64,000 nt of DNA, from positions 62,001 to 126,000 of the forward strand of contig JAHEYT010000028.1 of NCBI GenBank assembly GCA_023251455.1, written 5' to 3'. Made by a program: the position numbers and the translations under genes. The notes under the pieces are model-generated. The model saw only the letters and a list, made by a program, of their open reading frames with translations. It made no database searches and had not been told where the DNA came from. The first letter of the stretch is position 1; each line of letters opens with the position of its first letter. Source of the DNA: Bacteroidota bacterium (GTDB taxonomy: Bacteria; Bacteroidota; Bacteroidia; Bacteroidales; Prolixibacteraceae). This document shows positions 22,790 through 30,711 of this stretch, piece after piece.

Positions 22790-23236
22790 ATGATTATCAG
22801 ACAAGCAATAGCATCGGATGCGGCCAGCATCGTTGAATTCCAGCTGGCCATGGCATGGGAAACCGAACAACTTCAGCTCAACGAACCTACCGTTATAAAA
22901 GGTGTGGCAGCCGTTTTCGAAGATCCATCAAAAGGAATTTACTATGTTGCCGTAACAGATGGTAAAGTCGTTGGCTCGCTGCTTACCACTTTCGAATGGA
23001 GCGATTGGCGCAATGGAACAGTGCTCTGGATTCAGTCGGTTTATGTGCGTCCCGAATTTCGCAAACGAAGCATTTTCAGCCGCTTATATAAACACATTCA
23101 GGGAATGGTTGCTTCAAACCCGAATTTGCGTGGCATCAGACTTTACGCCGATAAAACAAATACTTCGGCACATGGAGTTTACGAACATCTGGGAATGACA
23201 GCCGAGCATTACCAAATGTATGAGTGGATGAAGTGA
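22790..23236 (+). CDS. GNAT-family N-acetyltransferase
   Basis: 148-residue single GNAT domain. Start MIIRQAIASDAASIVEFQ is typical; the acetyl-CoA-binding strand-loop is IQSVYVRPEFRKRSIFSRLY (about residues 84-103), in which the usual R/Q-x-x-G-x-G/A loop reads RKRSIF, so its glycines are replaced. C-terminal YEHLGMTAEHYQMYEWMK is standard. Substrate unknown. Stands alone between the REP block and the VIT1 fusion gene. Confidence 0.88.
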   Translation: MIIRQAIASDAASIVEFQLAMAWETEQLQLNEPTVIKGVAAVFEDPSKGIYYVAVTDGKVVGSLLTTFEWSDWRNGTVLWIQSVYVRPEFRKRSIFSRLYKHIQGMVASNPNLRGIRLYADKTNTSAHGVYEHLGMTAEHYQMYEWMK

Positions 23237-23346
23237 ACGAGTTGCAAGTTTCGGGTTACGAGTTTTCAACCCGCATCCCGTATCTCGCAACCCGCAACAG
23301 TTAGCTTCAATACTTCAGTAAATAAGTCCTTCAATCAACAAACGTC

Positions 23347-24228
23347 ATGATAAAAAAACCAATTTCGCAGGAAATACGCCAACAGCTGATTTTCGCTCAG
23401 CGTGAAGAAATAACAGAATATCACATCTACAATAAATTAGCCGATCAGTCGAAAGATGCCGACAACCAAAAAGTACTGCGACAGATCGCTGCCGACGAAC
23501 TGAAACATTACAAATTGTGGGGAGCTTATACCAACAAAGAAGTTTCGCCAAGTTACTGGGAAATCAAAAAATATTACTGGATCTCCCGGATTTTCGGGCT
23601 GACGTTTGGCCTGAAACTGATGGAAAAAGGCGAAGAAAAGGCGCAAATCAATTACGCGCTGATTGCCACTGAAGTACCTGAAGCTCTTGAGGTAGCCGAA
23701 GATGAAAATCAGCATGAAAAAGAATTGCTTGGTCTCATCCAGGAAGAACACCTGAAATATATGGGCTCAATTGTTCTTGGACTAAACGATGCACTGGTAG
23801 AAATTTTGGGAACATTGGCCGGCTTAACTTTTGCGCTTCAAAACACCAAACTGGTTGCATTGGCCGGAATCATTACCGGTATCGCAGGTGCGCTGTCGAT
23901 GTCATCGTCAGAATATTTATCGAATAAAGCTGAAGGCAAAGATGATCTGGCCATTAAATCTGCTGTCTTTACCGGAATAGCCTATGTTATTGCAGTAATC
24001 TTTCTGGTAGCGCCTTTCCTGATTTTTACGTCAGTCTTCATTGCTTTACTGGTGGCCTTGTTCGATTCAATCCTGATAGTTTTCCTTTTTACTTATTACA
24101 TCTCGGTGGCCAACGACCAACCTTTCCGGAAACGATTTACCGAAATGGTGGTTCTGAGTACCGTGGTTGGCTTAATCTCGTTCGGATTGGGATACGTTGT
24201 CAGGATTTTCTTTGGGATAGATGTATAA
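23347..24228 (+). CDS. Ferritin-like/VIT1 fusion (iron or manganese exporter, MbfA type)
   Basis: 293 residues. N-terminal ferritin-like domain (about 1-135) with carboxylate/His motifs REEITEYHIY and AADELKHYKLW, and a later EDENQHEKELL; C-terminal VIT1/CCC1 membrane domain (about 137-293) with GLNDALVEILGTLAGLTFAL, SSSEYLSNKAEG and about five transmembrane helices. This erythrin-VIT1 fusion is known from membrane-bound ferritin MbfA, which exports iron. The cytoplasmic di-iron domain would bind iron and pass it to the VIT1 pore. No Fur-type site is recognisable upstream. Confidence 0.9.
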   Translation: MIKKPISQEIRQQLIFAQREEITEYHIYNKLADQSKDADNQKVLRQIAADELKHYKLWGAYTNKEVSPSYWEIKKYYWISRIFGLTFGLKLMEKGEEKAQINYALIATEVPEALEVAEDENQHEKELLGLIQEEHLKYMGSIVLGLNDALVEILGTLAGLTFALQNTKLVALAGIITGIAGALSMSSSEYLSNKAEGKDDLAIKSAVFTGIAYVIAVIFLVAPFLIFTSVFIALLVALFDSILIVFLFTYYISVANDQPFRKRFTEMVVLSTVVGLISFGLGYVVRIFFGIDV

Positions 24229-24235
24229 CCATTTT

Positions 24236-24263
24236 GTAGAGACGCACGATCGTGCGTCTCTAC
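24236..24263. repeat. Perfect 28-bp palindrome with GTAG/CTAC feet
   Basis: GTAGAGACGCACGA joined directly to its reverse complement. GTAG-footed hairpins are typical RAYT-associated REPs. It lies 7 bp after the VIT1 fusion stop and may also serve as its terminator, though no T-run follows. Confidence 0.85.
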
Positions 24264-24274
24264 CATGCACAATT

Positions 24275-24952
24275 ATGAACAGCTATATTACAAGGCTCAT
24301 CCAACAAGGTGAGCACCAAACCCAGGATTTTAAATACTGCATCAGCGATTCACGAAAGATCGCCAGGTCATTGGTGGCATTTGCCAATACCGATGGTGGC
24401 CGGTTGCTGATTGGCGTGAAAGATAATGGCCGGATTGCAGGTGTTCGTTCAGAAGAAGAATATTACATGGTTGAATCGGCGGCAAAAATGTACTCGAAGC
24501 CACCTGTTGATTTCACAACCCGCCAACACTTTGTTGAGGGTAAAACTGTACTGGAAGTCATCATCGAGCCAAGTACAGAAAAACCTCATTTTGCTTGCGA
24601 CGACGAAGGCAAATGGTGGGTCTACTTCAGGAAAGACGACGAGAACCGCCTGGCCAATAAAATCATGATTGAAGTTTGGAAGCGACAGAAAAGCACGGAC
24701 GGAATCCTGATCAATTATTCGGATGACGAAAAAATGCTACTCGATTACCTGGCTAATAACGAGAAGATTTCAGTCAGCAAATATTCACGAATTGCCCACT
24801 TGACCTATAAAAAGGCCGAAGAAATCATTATCAATTTCAGAACATTAAATATACTGAAGGATGTTTTTGGCGATACCCGGATTGATTATGCCATCAACGA
24901 AGAGTTTGACCGTGAGGAATGGGACAATACAGAAAAAAGGAAAGGGCATTAG
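24275..24952 (+). CDS. AlbA_2/Schlafen-type ATP-binding domain protein with C-terminal winged helix
   Basis: 225 residues from ATG 24275. N-terminal AlbA_2 domain: EHQTQDFKYCISDSRKIARS, VAFANTDGGRLLIGVKDNG and IAGV... at about residues 15-70 are the signature blocks. The C-terminal part (about 150-215, SDDEKMLLDYLANNEKISVS ... FRTLNIL) looks like a winged helix-turn-helix. Such proteins are putative nucleic-acid-binding regulators. The longer frame from 24221 would be read through the 28-bp palindrome and overlap the VIT1 fusion, so the internal ATG is preferred. Confidence 0.8.
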   Translation: MNSYITRLIQQGEHQTQDFKYCISDSRKIARSLVAFANTDGGRLLIGVKDNGRIAGVRSEEEYYMVESAAKMYSKPPVDFTTRQHFVEGKTVLEVIIEPSTEKPHFACDDEGKWWVYFRKDDENRLANKIMIEVWKRQKSTDGILINYSDDEKMLLDYLANNEKISVSKYSRIAHLTYKKAEEIIINFRTLNILKDVFGDTRIDYAINEEFDREEWDNTEKRKGH

Positions 24953-25170
24953 TCATTCGGAAAGTTGTCTAGAAACGATTTCCCATTGACTATTGACTTT
25001 TTTCCACTTCGCCATATAGCCTGCCATCAAGATTACTTACAAACAGGGCAGAATTTTAACGGTTTTGAAATCGAACATTCTTCATATTCTTTTACTTTTA
25101 TCACGAATTTAAAATTCGGATTAATTAATCTGCAATAAAAACCAAATCCAACACCAATAAACCAATATCC

Positions 25171-26322
25171 ATGAAATTAAAAACATTGATTGCCTTGTCG
25201 CTGCTCATCATTTCTCAGCAGCTTTTCAGTCAGGAGAACTACAAAACAGTTTCGAAAGCCGATTCGACCAAAACTTATACGGGAGGCAAAGCGTACGAGG
25301 TAAAAACCTTTCCGCAAAAGTTTAAAGCGAAAAAACCAAAGAATGTAATCATGATGATTGGCGACGGCATGGGAACCACCGCAGTTTTTGCCGGATTGAC
25401 TGCCAATGGCGGACATCTTTTCCTTGACAATTTCAAACAGATAGGTTTTTCGAAAACACAGTCGACAAACAACTACATTACCGACTCTGCTGCCGGAGGA
25501 ACTGCTCTTTCGACCGGACAAAAAACGTATAACGGAGCAATTGGTGTAAATACCGACACTGTTGCCATTAAAACCATACTGGAAATGGCCGAAGAAAAAG
25601 GACTGGCCACCGGACTGGTTTCAACTTCGGCAATTACACATGCCACACCGGCATCGTACATTGCCCATCAGGGCAGCCGTGGAAGTTACGAAGACATTGC
25701 TGCCGACTTCCTGAAAACAGACATCGACGTGTTTATCGGCGGCGGGTATAAACATTTTGCCGTGCGCAAAGATGGCCGCGACCTGACCAAAGATCTCGAG
25801 GCAAACGGCTACCAGGTTTTGCGCGACATGAACGATATCGCTAAAGTGAAAAGTGGAAAATTGGCCGGACTGACTGCTGACGAACACAATGAAGTTTATC
25901 CGAAACGAAAAATGAGCCTGCCTTTGTCGACCCAAACTGCTTTAAATATTCTCGATCAGAATAAAAAAGGATTTTTTATCATGATTGAAGGTTCGCAAAT
26001 TGACTGGGGAGGACACGCAAACAACACAATCTATGTTGTGAATGAAGTGCTGGATTTTGACCAAACCATAGGTAAAGCACTCGAATTTGCAGCTAACGAC
26101 GGTGAAACGTTGATTATTGTAACTGCCGATCATGAAACCGGAGGAATGGCATTAACAGGTGGCGACATGAAAACTGGCATGGTAAAGGGAGCATTTCCTA
26201 CAGCCGACCACACTTCAGTAATGGTTCCAGTATTTGCATACGGCCCTGGAGCCGAAAATTTTACCGGAATCATGGAAAATACGGATATTGCCAAAAAGAT
26301 TATGAATTTGATGGGTTTCTAA
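25171..26322 (+). CDS. Alkaline phosphatase
   Basis: 383 residues, periplasmic by its signal peptide (LIALSLLIISQQLFSQ). Metal and catalytic motifs of the PhoA superfamily are all present: MIGDGMGTT (first Asp ligand), ITDSAAGGTALSTG with the nucleophile Ser, IEGSQIDWGGHANN and TADHETGG for the zinc ligands, and the late ADHTSVMVPVFAYGPGA His motif. Hydrolyses phosphomonoesters to release phosphate. No Pho-box can be named. Short for E. coli PhoA but normal for Bacteroidota and Bacillus forms. Ends at a very strong terminator. Confidence 0.95.
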   Translation: MKLKTLIALSLLIISQQLFSQENYKTVSKADSTKTYTGGKAYEVKTFPQKFKAKKPKNVIMMIGDGMGTTAVFAGLTANGGHLFLDNFKQIGFSKTQSTNNYITDSAAGGTALSTGQKTYNGAIGVNTDTVAIKTILEMAEEKGLATGLVSTSAITHATPASYIAHQGSRGSYEDIAADFLKTDIDVFIGGGYKHFAVRKDGRDLTKDLEANGYQVLRDMNDIAKVKSGKLAGLTADEHNEVYPKRKMSLPLSTQTALNILDQNKKGFFIMIEGSQIDWGGHANNTIYVVNEVLDFDQTIGKALEFAANDGETLIIVTADHETGGMALTGGDMKTGMVKGAFPTADHTSVMVPVFAYGPGAENFTGIMENTDIAKKIMNLMGF

Positions 26323-26343
26323 TTCAAAAATATTAGCTTTTTT

Positions 26344-26388
26344 AAAAAACTATGGACGACCGCTTTGGGATCGTCCATAGTTTTTTAC
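26344..26388 (+). terminator. Terminator after alkaline phosphatase
   Basis: Perfect 16-bp stem (26344-26359 / 26371-26386), core CTATGGACGA / TCGTCCATAG, with A6 on the left and T6 on the right. Confidence 0.95.
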
Positions 26389-26425
26389 TTTTAAGGTCTC
26401 TAACTTTTCTAATCGTGAGACTTTT

Positions 26426-27373
26426 ATGAACAATTCACTTGAAGTTCTTGACCATGTCCGCCTGAATTTTTCTTCCTCAGGACTGGTTTTTCTAAATATT
26501 GCCCTTGCTTTTATCATGTTTGGTGTTGCGCTCTACATCAAAGCTGAACACTTTCGCGACATCCTAAATAATCCCAAATCATTTATTATGGGGTTCATCA
26601 GCCAGACATTTTTGTTACCGGCATTTACCTTTTTATTGGTTTTGTTGCTGAATCCAACACCAACAGTTGCTTTGGGAATGATTTTAGTTGCAGCCTGTCC
26701 GGGAGGAAACATTTCGAATTTCATCAGTTCGATGGCGCGGGGCAATGTTGCCCTTTCGGTTTCCCTGACAGCCGCCTCAACTTCGGCTGCCATCTTTTTT
26801 ACTCCGTTCAACTTTGCCCTTTGGGGGAATTTATACATCAATTTCTACAATACCCACGGAGCTGAAGCCTTACTCAGACCCTTGGAAATTGACAAATACC
26901 AGATGTTTCAGACTGTATTTATATTGCTGGGGATTCCAGTAATTATCGGACTATTTGTGGCAAATAAATTCCCGAAGCTGACTGAAAAAATTAAAAAGCC
27001 ATTCAACAGAGGATCCTTACTTTTTTTCATACTGATGGTTATTGCTATGCTCTCGGCCAATTTCTCACAGTTCACAAGCTACGTTCATTTGGTATTTTTC
27101 ATTGTATTGCTGCACAACGGACTTGCATTGTCAACCGGATATTTTTTCAGCAAATTAATGAAACTCCCAAGCACCGATCAACGCACGATTGCGATTGAAA
27201 CGGGCATTCAGAATTCAGGCTTAGCGCTTGCGCTCATGTTTAATCCCAAAATTTTTCCTCCTGAAATGGAACTGGGTGGCATGGCCATCATTGCTGCCTG
27301 GTGGGGAATCTGGCATATCATTAGTGGATTAACCATCGCATTCTACTGGTCCAGGAAACCTGTTTTCGCCTAA
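26426..27373 (+). CDS. Bile acid:sodium symporter (BASS) family transporter
   Basis: 315-residue inner-membrane protein with about nine or ten helices. The BASS signature appears as ACPGGNISNFISSMARGNVA (about residues 91-110) and the second-half ETGIQNSGLALAL, the two crossover regions that form the sodium and substrate site. Substrate may be an organic anion or precursor acid; it cannot be told from sequence. Its stop is followed after a single base by the start of the acyltransferase gene, so the two are co-transcribed. Confidence 0.92.
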   Translation: MNNSLEVLDHVRLNFSSSGLVFLNIALAFIMFGVALYIKAEHFRDILNNPKSFIMGFISQTFLLPAFTFLLVLLLNPTPTVALGMILVAACPGGNISNFISSMARGNVALSVSLTAASTSAAIFFTPFNFALWGNLYINFYNTHGAEALLRPLEIDKYQMFQTVFILLGIPVIIGLFVANKFPKLTEKIKKPFNRGSLLFFILMVIAMLSANFSQFTSYVHLVFFIVLLHNGLALSTGYFFSKLMKLPSTDQRTIAIETGIQNSGLALALMFNPKIFPPEMELGGMAIIAAWWGIWHIISGLTIAFYWSRKPVFA

Positions 27374-27374
27374 T

Positions 27375-28718
27375 ATGGGATACAGGTCATTCGGATACGA
27401 AATAATCAGAACTTATGTGCGGTTTGGCTTCTGGCTGACACACCAAAAGATAGTGGTAACTGGCCGGCATCTGATTCCAAAAGGGAAACCAATCATTTTT
27501 GCACCCAACCATCAGAATGCGCTGATGGACCCGCTGGCATTGGCTTGCACCAATTCACACCAATCGGTTTGGTTGGCAAGAGCCGATATCTTCCGGTCAA
27601 AAACAGTCAGTTCAATCCTGAAATACTTAAAATTATTACCTGTTTATCGTATCCGCGACGGGAAAGATAATCTGTCGAACAACGAAGATATTTTTGCCCA
27701 AGTCATTCATCTTCTTGAGAACAAACAATCGGTTGCCCTATTTCCTGAAGCAGCCCATTCCGGGAAGCGACAAATGTTGCCGCACAAAAAAGCCATTCCA
27801 CGTATTGCACTCGAAGCCGAAGCGAAAAACAACTTCCAGCTCAACCTGCAAATTGTCCCGGTTGGAATATATTACAGCCATTACTGGAAATTTAACCGCG
27901 CACTAATCGTGGAATATGGCGAACCCATTTCGGTTGACAAATACAAATTCGAATATTCTGATAATCCGCAAAAAGCCATGATAAGCCTGCGCGATGAAAT
28001 TTACAACCGGCTTTCCCCTTTGACGCTTCAGATCAACAGCAAAACACATTATCCGGAATATGAACAGATTTGCCAACTGGCAAGTGAAGCATATTGCCAA
28101 ACCCGCATTTTTAACAACCATCCAAGTCTCCAGCTTCTCGCTGCAAAGAAAGACTTGGTTAGCAAAGTCGAACAAATTGAAAACTCCCATCCTGATAGGT
28201 TTGAAAAGCTAATTGAAGGAATAACCAACTATTTCAAAGCTCTGGAGATTGAAAATTTAACAGATGAGCAAATTGTATTGGCCGAGAAAGCAAAATGGAG
28301 CTTCATTTTTATCAAGCTTATTGGAGCCGTGTGCACTCTCCCACTTTTTGCGTTTGGCTTTGCGTTCAACGCCATTCCATTCATTATACCACGAACGATA
28401 CTTCACCGGAAAGTAAAGAACATTACATTTCTGAGCACTTTCAACTTTGTGGTTGGATTGGTAGCTTTTCCACTGTTTTACCTAATAGCCGCTTTCCTGA
28501 TTTTTAAGTTGGTCGACTCAGTTCCGATTGCATCAATGGCACTCATTACAATGCCATTTGTTGGTAAAATAGCCTATCAATTATTCGTTTTTTACCGTGG
28601 TATTTTTCATGAATTTATATTTTTATCCAATTACAAATCGCAACAGAATGCTATAAAAAAGCTAATTACGCTACGAAACACGCAGATTCGGTTGATTTTG
28701 AAGGACGCAAATACTTGA
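27375..28718 (+). CDS. PlsC-type acyltransferase with C-terminal membrane domain
   Basis: 447 residues. N-terminal PlsC domain with H-x4-D in APNHQNALMDPLAL (about residues 45-58) and the FPEAAHSGKR block; the middle is helical; the C-terminal third has about three membrane helices (FIKLIGAVCTLPLFAFGFAF, VVGLVAFPLFYLIAAFLIF and more). This long form is common in Bacteroidota and annotated as 1-acylglycerol-3-phosphate acyltransferase or glycerol acyltransferase. Its coupling to a BASS transporter is unexplained. It is a second PlsC-type enzyme besides the GlsA-like one at 3274. Confidence 0.88.
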   Translation: MGYRSFGYEIIRTYVRFGFWLTHQKIVVTGRHLIPKGKPIIFAPNHQNALMDPLALACTNSHQSVWLARADIFRSKTVSSILKYLKLLPVYRIRDGKDNLSNNEDIFAQVIHLLENKQSVALFPEAAHSGKRQMLPHKKAIPRIALEAEAKNNFQLNLQIVPVGIYYSHYWKFNRALIVEYGEPISVDKYKFEYSDNPQKAMISLRDEIYNRLSPLTLQINSKTHYPEYEQICQLASEAYCQTRIFNNHPSLQLLAAKKDLVSKVEQIENSHPDRFEKLIEGITNYFKALEIENLTDEQIVLAEKAKWSFIFIKLIGAVCTLPLFAFGFAFNAIPFIIPRTILHRKVKNITFLSTFNFVVGLVAFPLFYLIAAFLIFKLVDSVPIASMALITMPFVGKIAYQLFVFYRGIFHEFIFLSNYKSQQNAIKKLITLRNTQIRLILKDANT

Positions 28719-28770
28719 ATTCTGTAGAAATTATATTCCCGAAACCTAAACACAGATAGTATAGTTTTAT

Positions 28771-28778
28771 TATTTTTG
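28771..28778 (+). promoter_or_regulatory. -7 element of the tRNA-Gly gene
   Basis: TATTTTTG, perfect TAnnTTTG, ending 12 bp before the mature 5' end of the tRNA. The -33 region is unclear. Confidence 0.5.
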
Positions 28779-28790
28779 GACGTCCAAAAT

Positions 28791-28862
28791 GCGAGAGTAG
28801 CTCAGTGGTAGAGCATCAGCTTCCCAAGCTGAGGGTCGCGGGTTCGACCCCCGTTTCTCGCT
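28791..28862 (+). tRNA. tRNA-Gly (anticodon CCC)
   Basis: 72-nt cloverleaf read by eye: acceptor GCGAGAG pairs with TTCTCGC (one G-U); D arm GCTC-AGTGGTA-GAGC; anticodon arm TCAGC-TTCCCAA-GCTGA with anticodon CCC; T arm GCGGG-TTCGACC-CCCGT. No encoded CCA. Decodes GGG as glycine. It is a single tRNA with its own -7 box and terminator. Confidence 0.97.
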
Positions 28863-28874
28863 CACAGTAAAATG

Positions 28875-28910
28875 AAGACTTACAGACATCACTATCTGTG
28901 AGTCTTTTTT
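28875..28910 (+). terminator. Terminator after tRNA-Gly
   Basis: AAGACTTACAGA / TCTGTGAGTCTT (12 bp, one wobble) followed by TTTTTT. Confidence 0.9.
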
Positions 28911-29060
28911 ATTTGCACCACATTTTGCACTATAAGATGTTTCGAAGCATTTTATTCACATTTTATTCTCGTGAAAACTATTTGTTAAGTATTCAACGAT
29001 CTTTTCTTTTAAATACATAATTCCTTACTTTTACAACTTAAACCATTAAAAGCTAACTCC

Positions 29061-30404
29061 ATGAAACGATCTGTAAAAATCATTCTCGTAATTATTGCAA
29101 TCGTATTAGCATCCGGAGCTTATTTCGCATATCAGATCTATCAATCAGTCATGGGAAGCGAGCAAATAGTAGGAAAACAAGAGGGCATTCCTCAACCAAT
29201 GTCACCAACACCCCCAGTTAATACCGGAATTGCTGATTGGACAAACTGGAGAGGTGAAAACTTCGAAGGGAAAAGCACAAACATTGGAATACAGACCGAT
29301 TGGTCGAAAGGGTTGCAAAAAATCTGGGATGTAAACTACCTCTGTCAGGATAATGGCACCGCTTCCTGGGCCGCAGCAGTCGTTCAGGGAAACCGGTTGA
29401 TTATTCCAGGCCGGGACGAAAAGAATGATTTGGTCTTTTGCATAAATGCTGATACCGGCGAACTGATATGGAAAGGATCCTACGAAGCCGAAGCAGGAAG
29501 CAGCCACGGACCAGGTTCTAGAGCGACACCTTTTATTAACGAAAATCGGGTTTATACTTTTGGTCGCAGTGGCGATTTGGTATGTTGGCAGCTGGAAGAC
29601 GGAAAACTTCTTTGGCATAAAAATGTAAAAGATGCCGGAGGATCGGAGCCTCAATGGGGCTTTTCAACCACACCACTTATTTTCGAAAATATGGTCATTG
29701 TTCAGGGAGGTGGAAAAGCATTGGTTATTGCCTACGACAAAACAACAGGCGATCTGCTCTGGAAATCGATGGAAGGTGAAGCAGGTTATGCAGCTGCAAT
29801 TACCATGAATATTGAGAATGAAGTGAAACTTCTGATCTACCACGGAACAGGGCTTTCCTGCCTGAATCCTTCCGACGGGAAACCGTTATGGACTGCTCCC
29901 TGGCCAACAGAATATAATGTCAATGCAACTACACCGATTGTTTCCAACGATATTGTCTTCCATACTTCGGGCTATAAAATGGGTTGTGAAGCTCTTAAAA
30001 TTACCCAAAGCGGATATACTGTCCTGTGGAAAAGCAATGTCATGGAGGCCCAGCATTCCGATCCGATCCTGATTGATGGCTACATTTATGGCTATTCAGG
30101 CGAAAGTTCCAGAAATAACGGACAGTTTAAATGCATCGAATTGTCAACCGGTAAAGAAATGTGGAGCACTAATGACATTGGTCAGGGAACAACAACCTTT
30201 GTTGATGGTCATTTGATTTGTCTTGACATTAAAGGAAACTTATTTCTGGTAAAGCCTGATCCTACAGGGTTTAAACAGATTGGCAAGATTAAATCTGCTA
30301 TTGAGGGCGTAAAAAATCCAGCATGGACGGTTCCTGTTGTAGCCAATGGCAAATTGTACCTGCGCTATTTGCAGAAGTTGGTATGCTTTAAACTGAACGT
30401 TTAA
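29061..30404 (+). CDS. PQQ-like beta-propeller protein, membrane-anchored
   Basis: 447 residues: an N-terminal hydrophobic helix (SVKIILVIIAIVLASGAYFA) and then a beta-propeller made of PQQ-type repeats, with the W-motif repeated as GELIWKGSYE, GKLLWHKNV, GDLLWKSMEG, GKPLWTAPW and GKEMWSTND. Early in the mature part, DWTNWRGENFEGKS is the start typical of the outer-membrane-protein-assembly-like or polyvinylalcohol-dehydrogenase-like propellers in this phylum. No catalytic residues for a quinoprotein dehydrogenase are evident, so a binding or scaffold role is as likely. Confidence 0.85.
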   Translation: MKRSVKIILVIIAIVLASGAYFAYQIYQSVMGSEQIVGKQEGIPQPMSPTPPVNTGIADWTNWRGENFEGKSTNIGIQTDWSKGLQKIWDVNYLCQDNGTASWAAAVVQGNRLIIPGRDEKNDLVFCINADTGELIWKGSYEAEAGSSHGPGSRATPFINENRVYTFGRSGDLVCWQLEDGKLLWHKNVKDAGGSEPQWGFSTTPLIFENMVIVQGGGKALVIAYDKTTGDLLWKSMEGEAGYAAAITMNIENEVKLLIYHGTGLSCLNPSDGKPLWTAPWPTEYNVNATTPIVSNDIVFHTSGYKMGCEALKITQSGYTVLWKSNVMEAQHSDPILIDGYIYGYSGESSRNNGQFKCIELSTGKEMWSTNDIGQGTTTFVDGHLICLDIKGNLFLVKPDPTGFKQIGKIKSAIEGVKNPAWTVPVVANGKLYLRYLQKLVCFKLNV

Positions 30405-30476
30405 TGACAATCACGATTCTACCGACTCAATGAATTAGCTTATACTGCATTAATATTCTGCAACAATACCTTCTGA

Positions 30477-30516
30477 AAATTCAGCCCATGGAGAGACCTG
30501 TGGGCTGAATTTATTT
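30477..30516 (+). terminator. Terminator after the PQQ-repeat gene
   Basis: AAATTCAGCCCA / TGGGCTGAATTT (12 bp perfect) then ATTT. The rest of the 307-bp gap to 30711 is AT-rich with no gene; TAACTTTA at about 30572 is a near -7 match. Confidence 0.85.
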
Positions 30517-30711
30517 AAGCCCCTTTCTTCCGCTGAAAAATTTCGTTGATATTTATTTAAACTTTTTCCTTAACTTTAGGTGAACCAGAAGTGAACTTTC
30601 CATAGTCATCGCAAATAATCTTATTAACTGACATAATAATTATTCGTCCGGATTTATTTTAGACAACGTCTACCCTTTAGATGATGAATACTTTAAATTA
30701 ATTCTATAATT

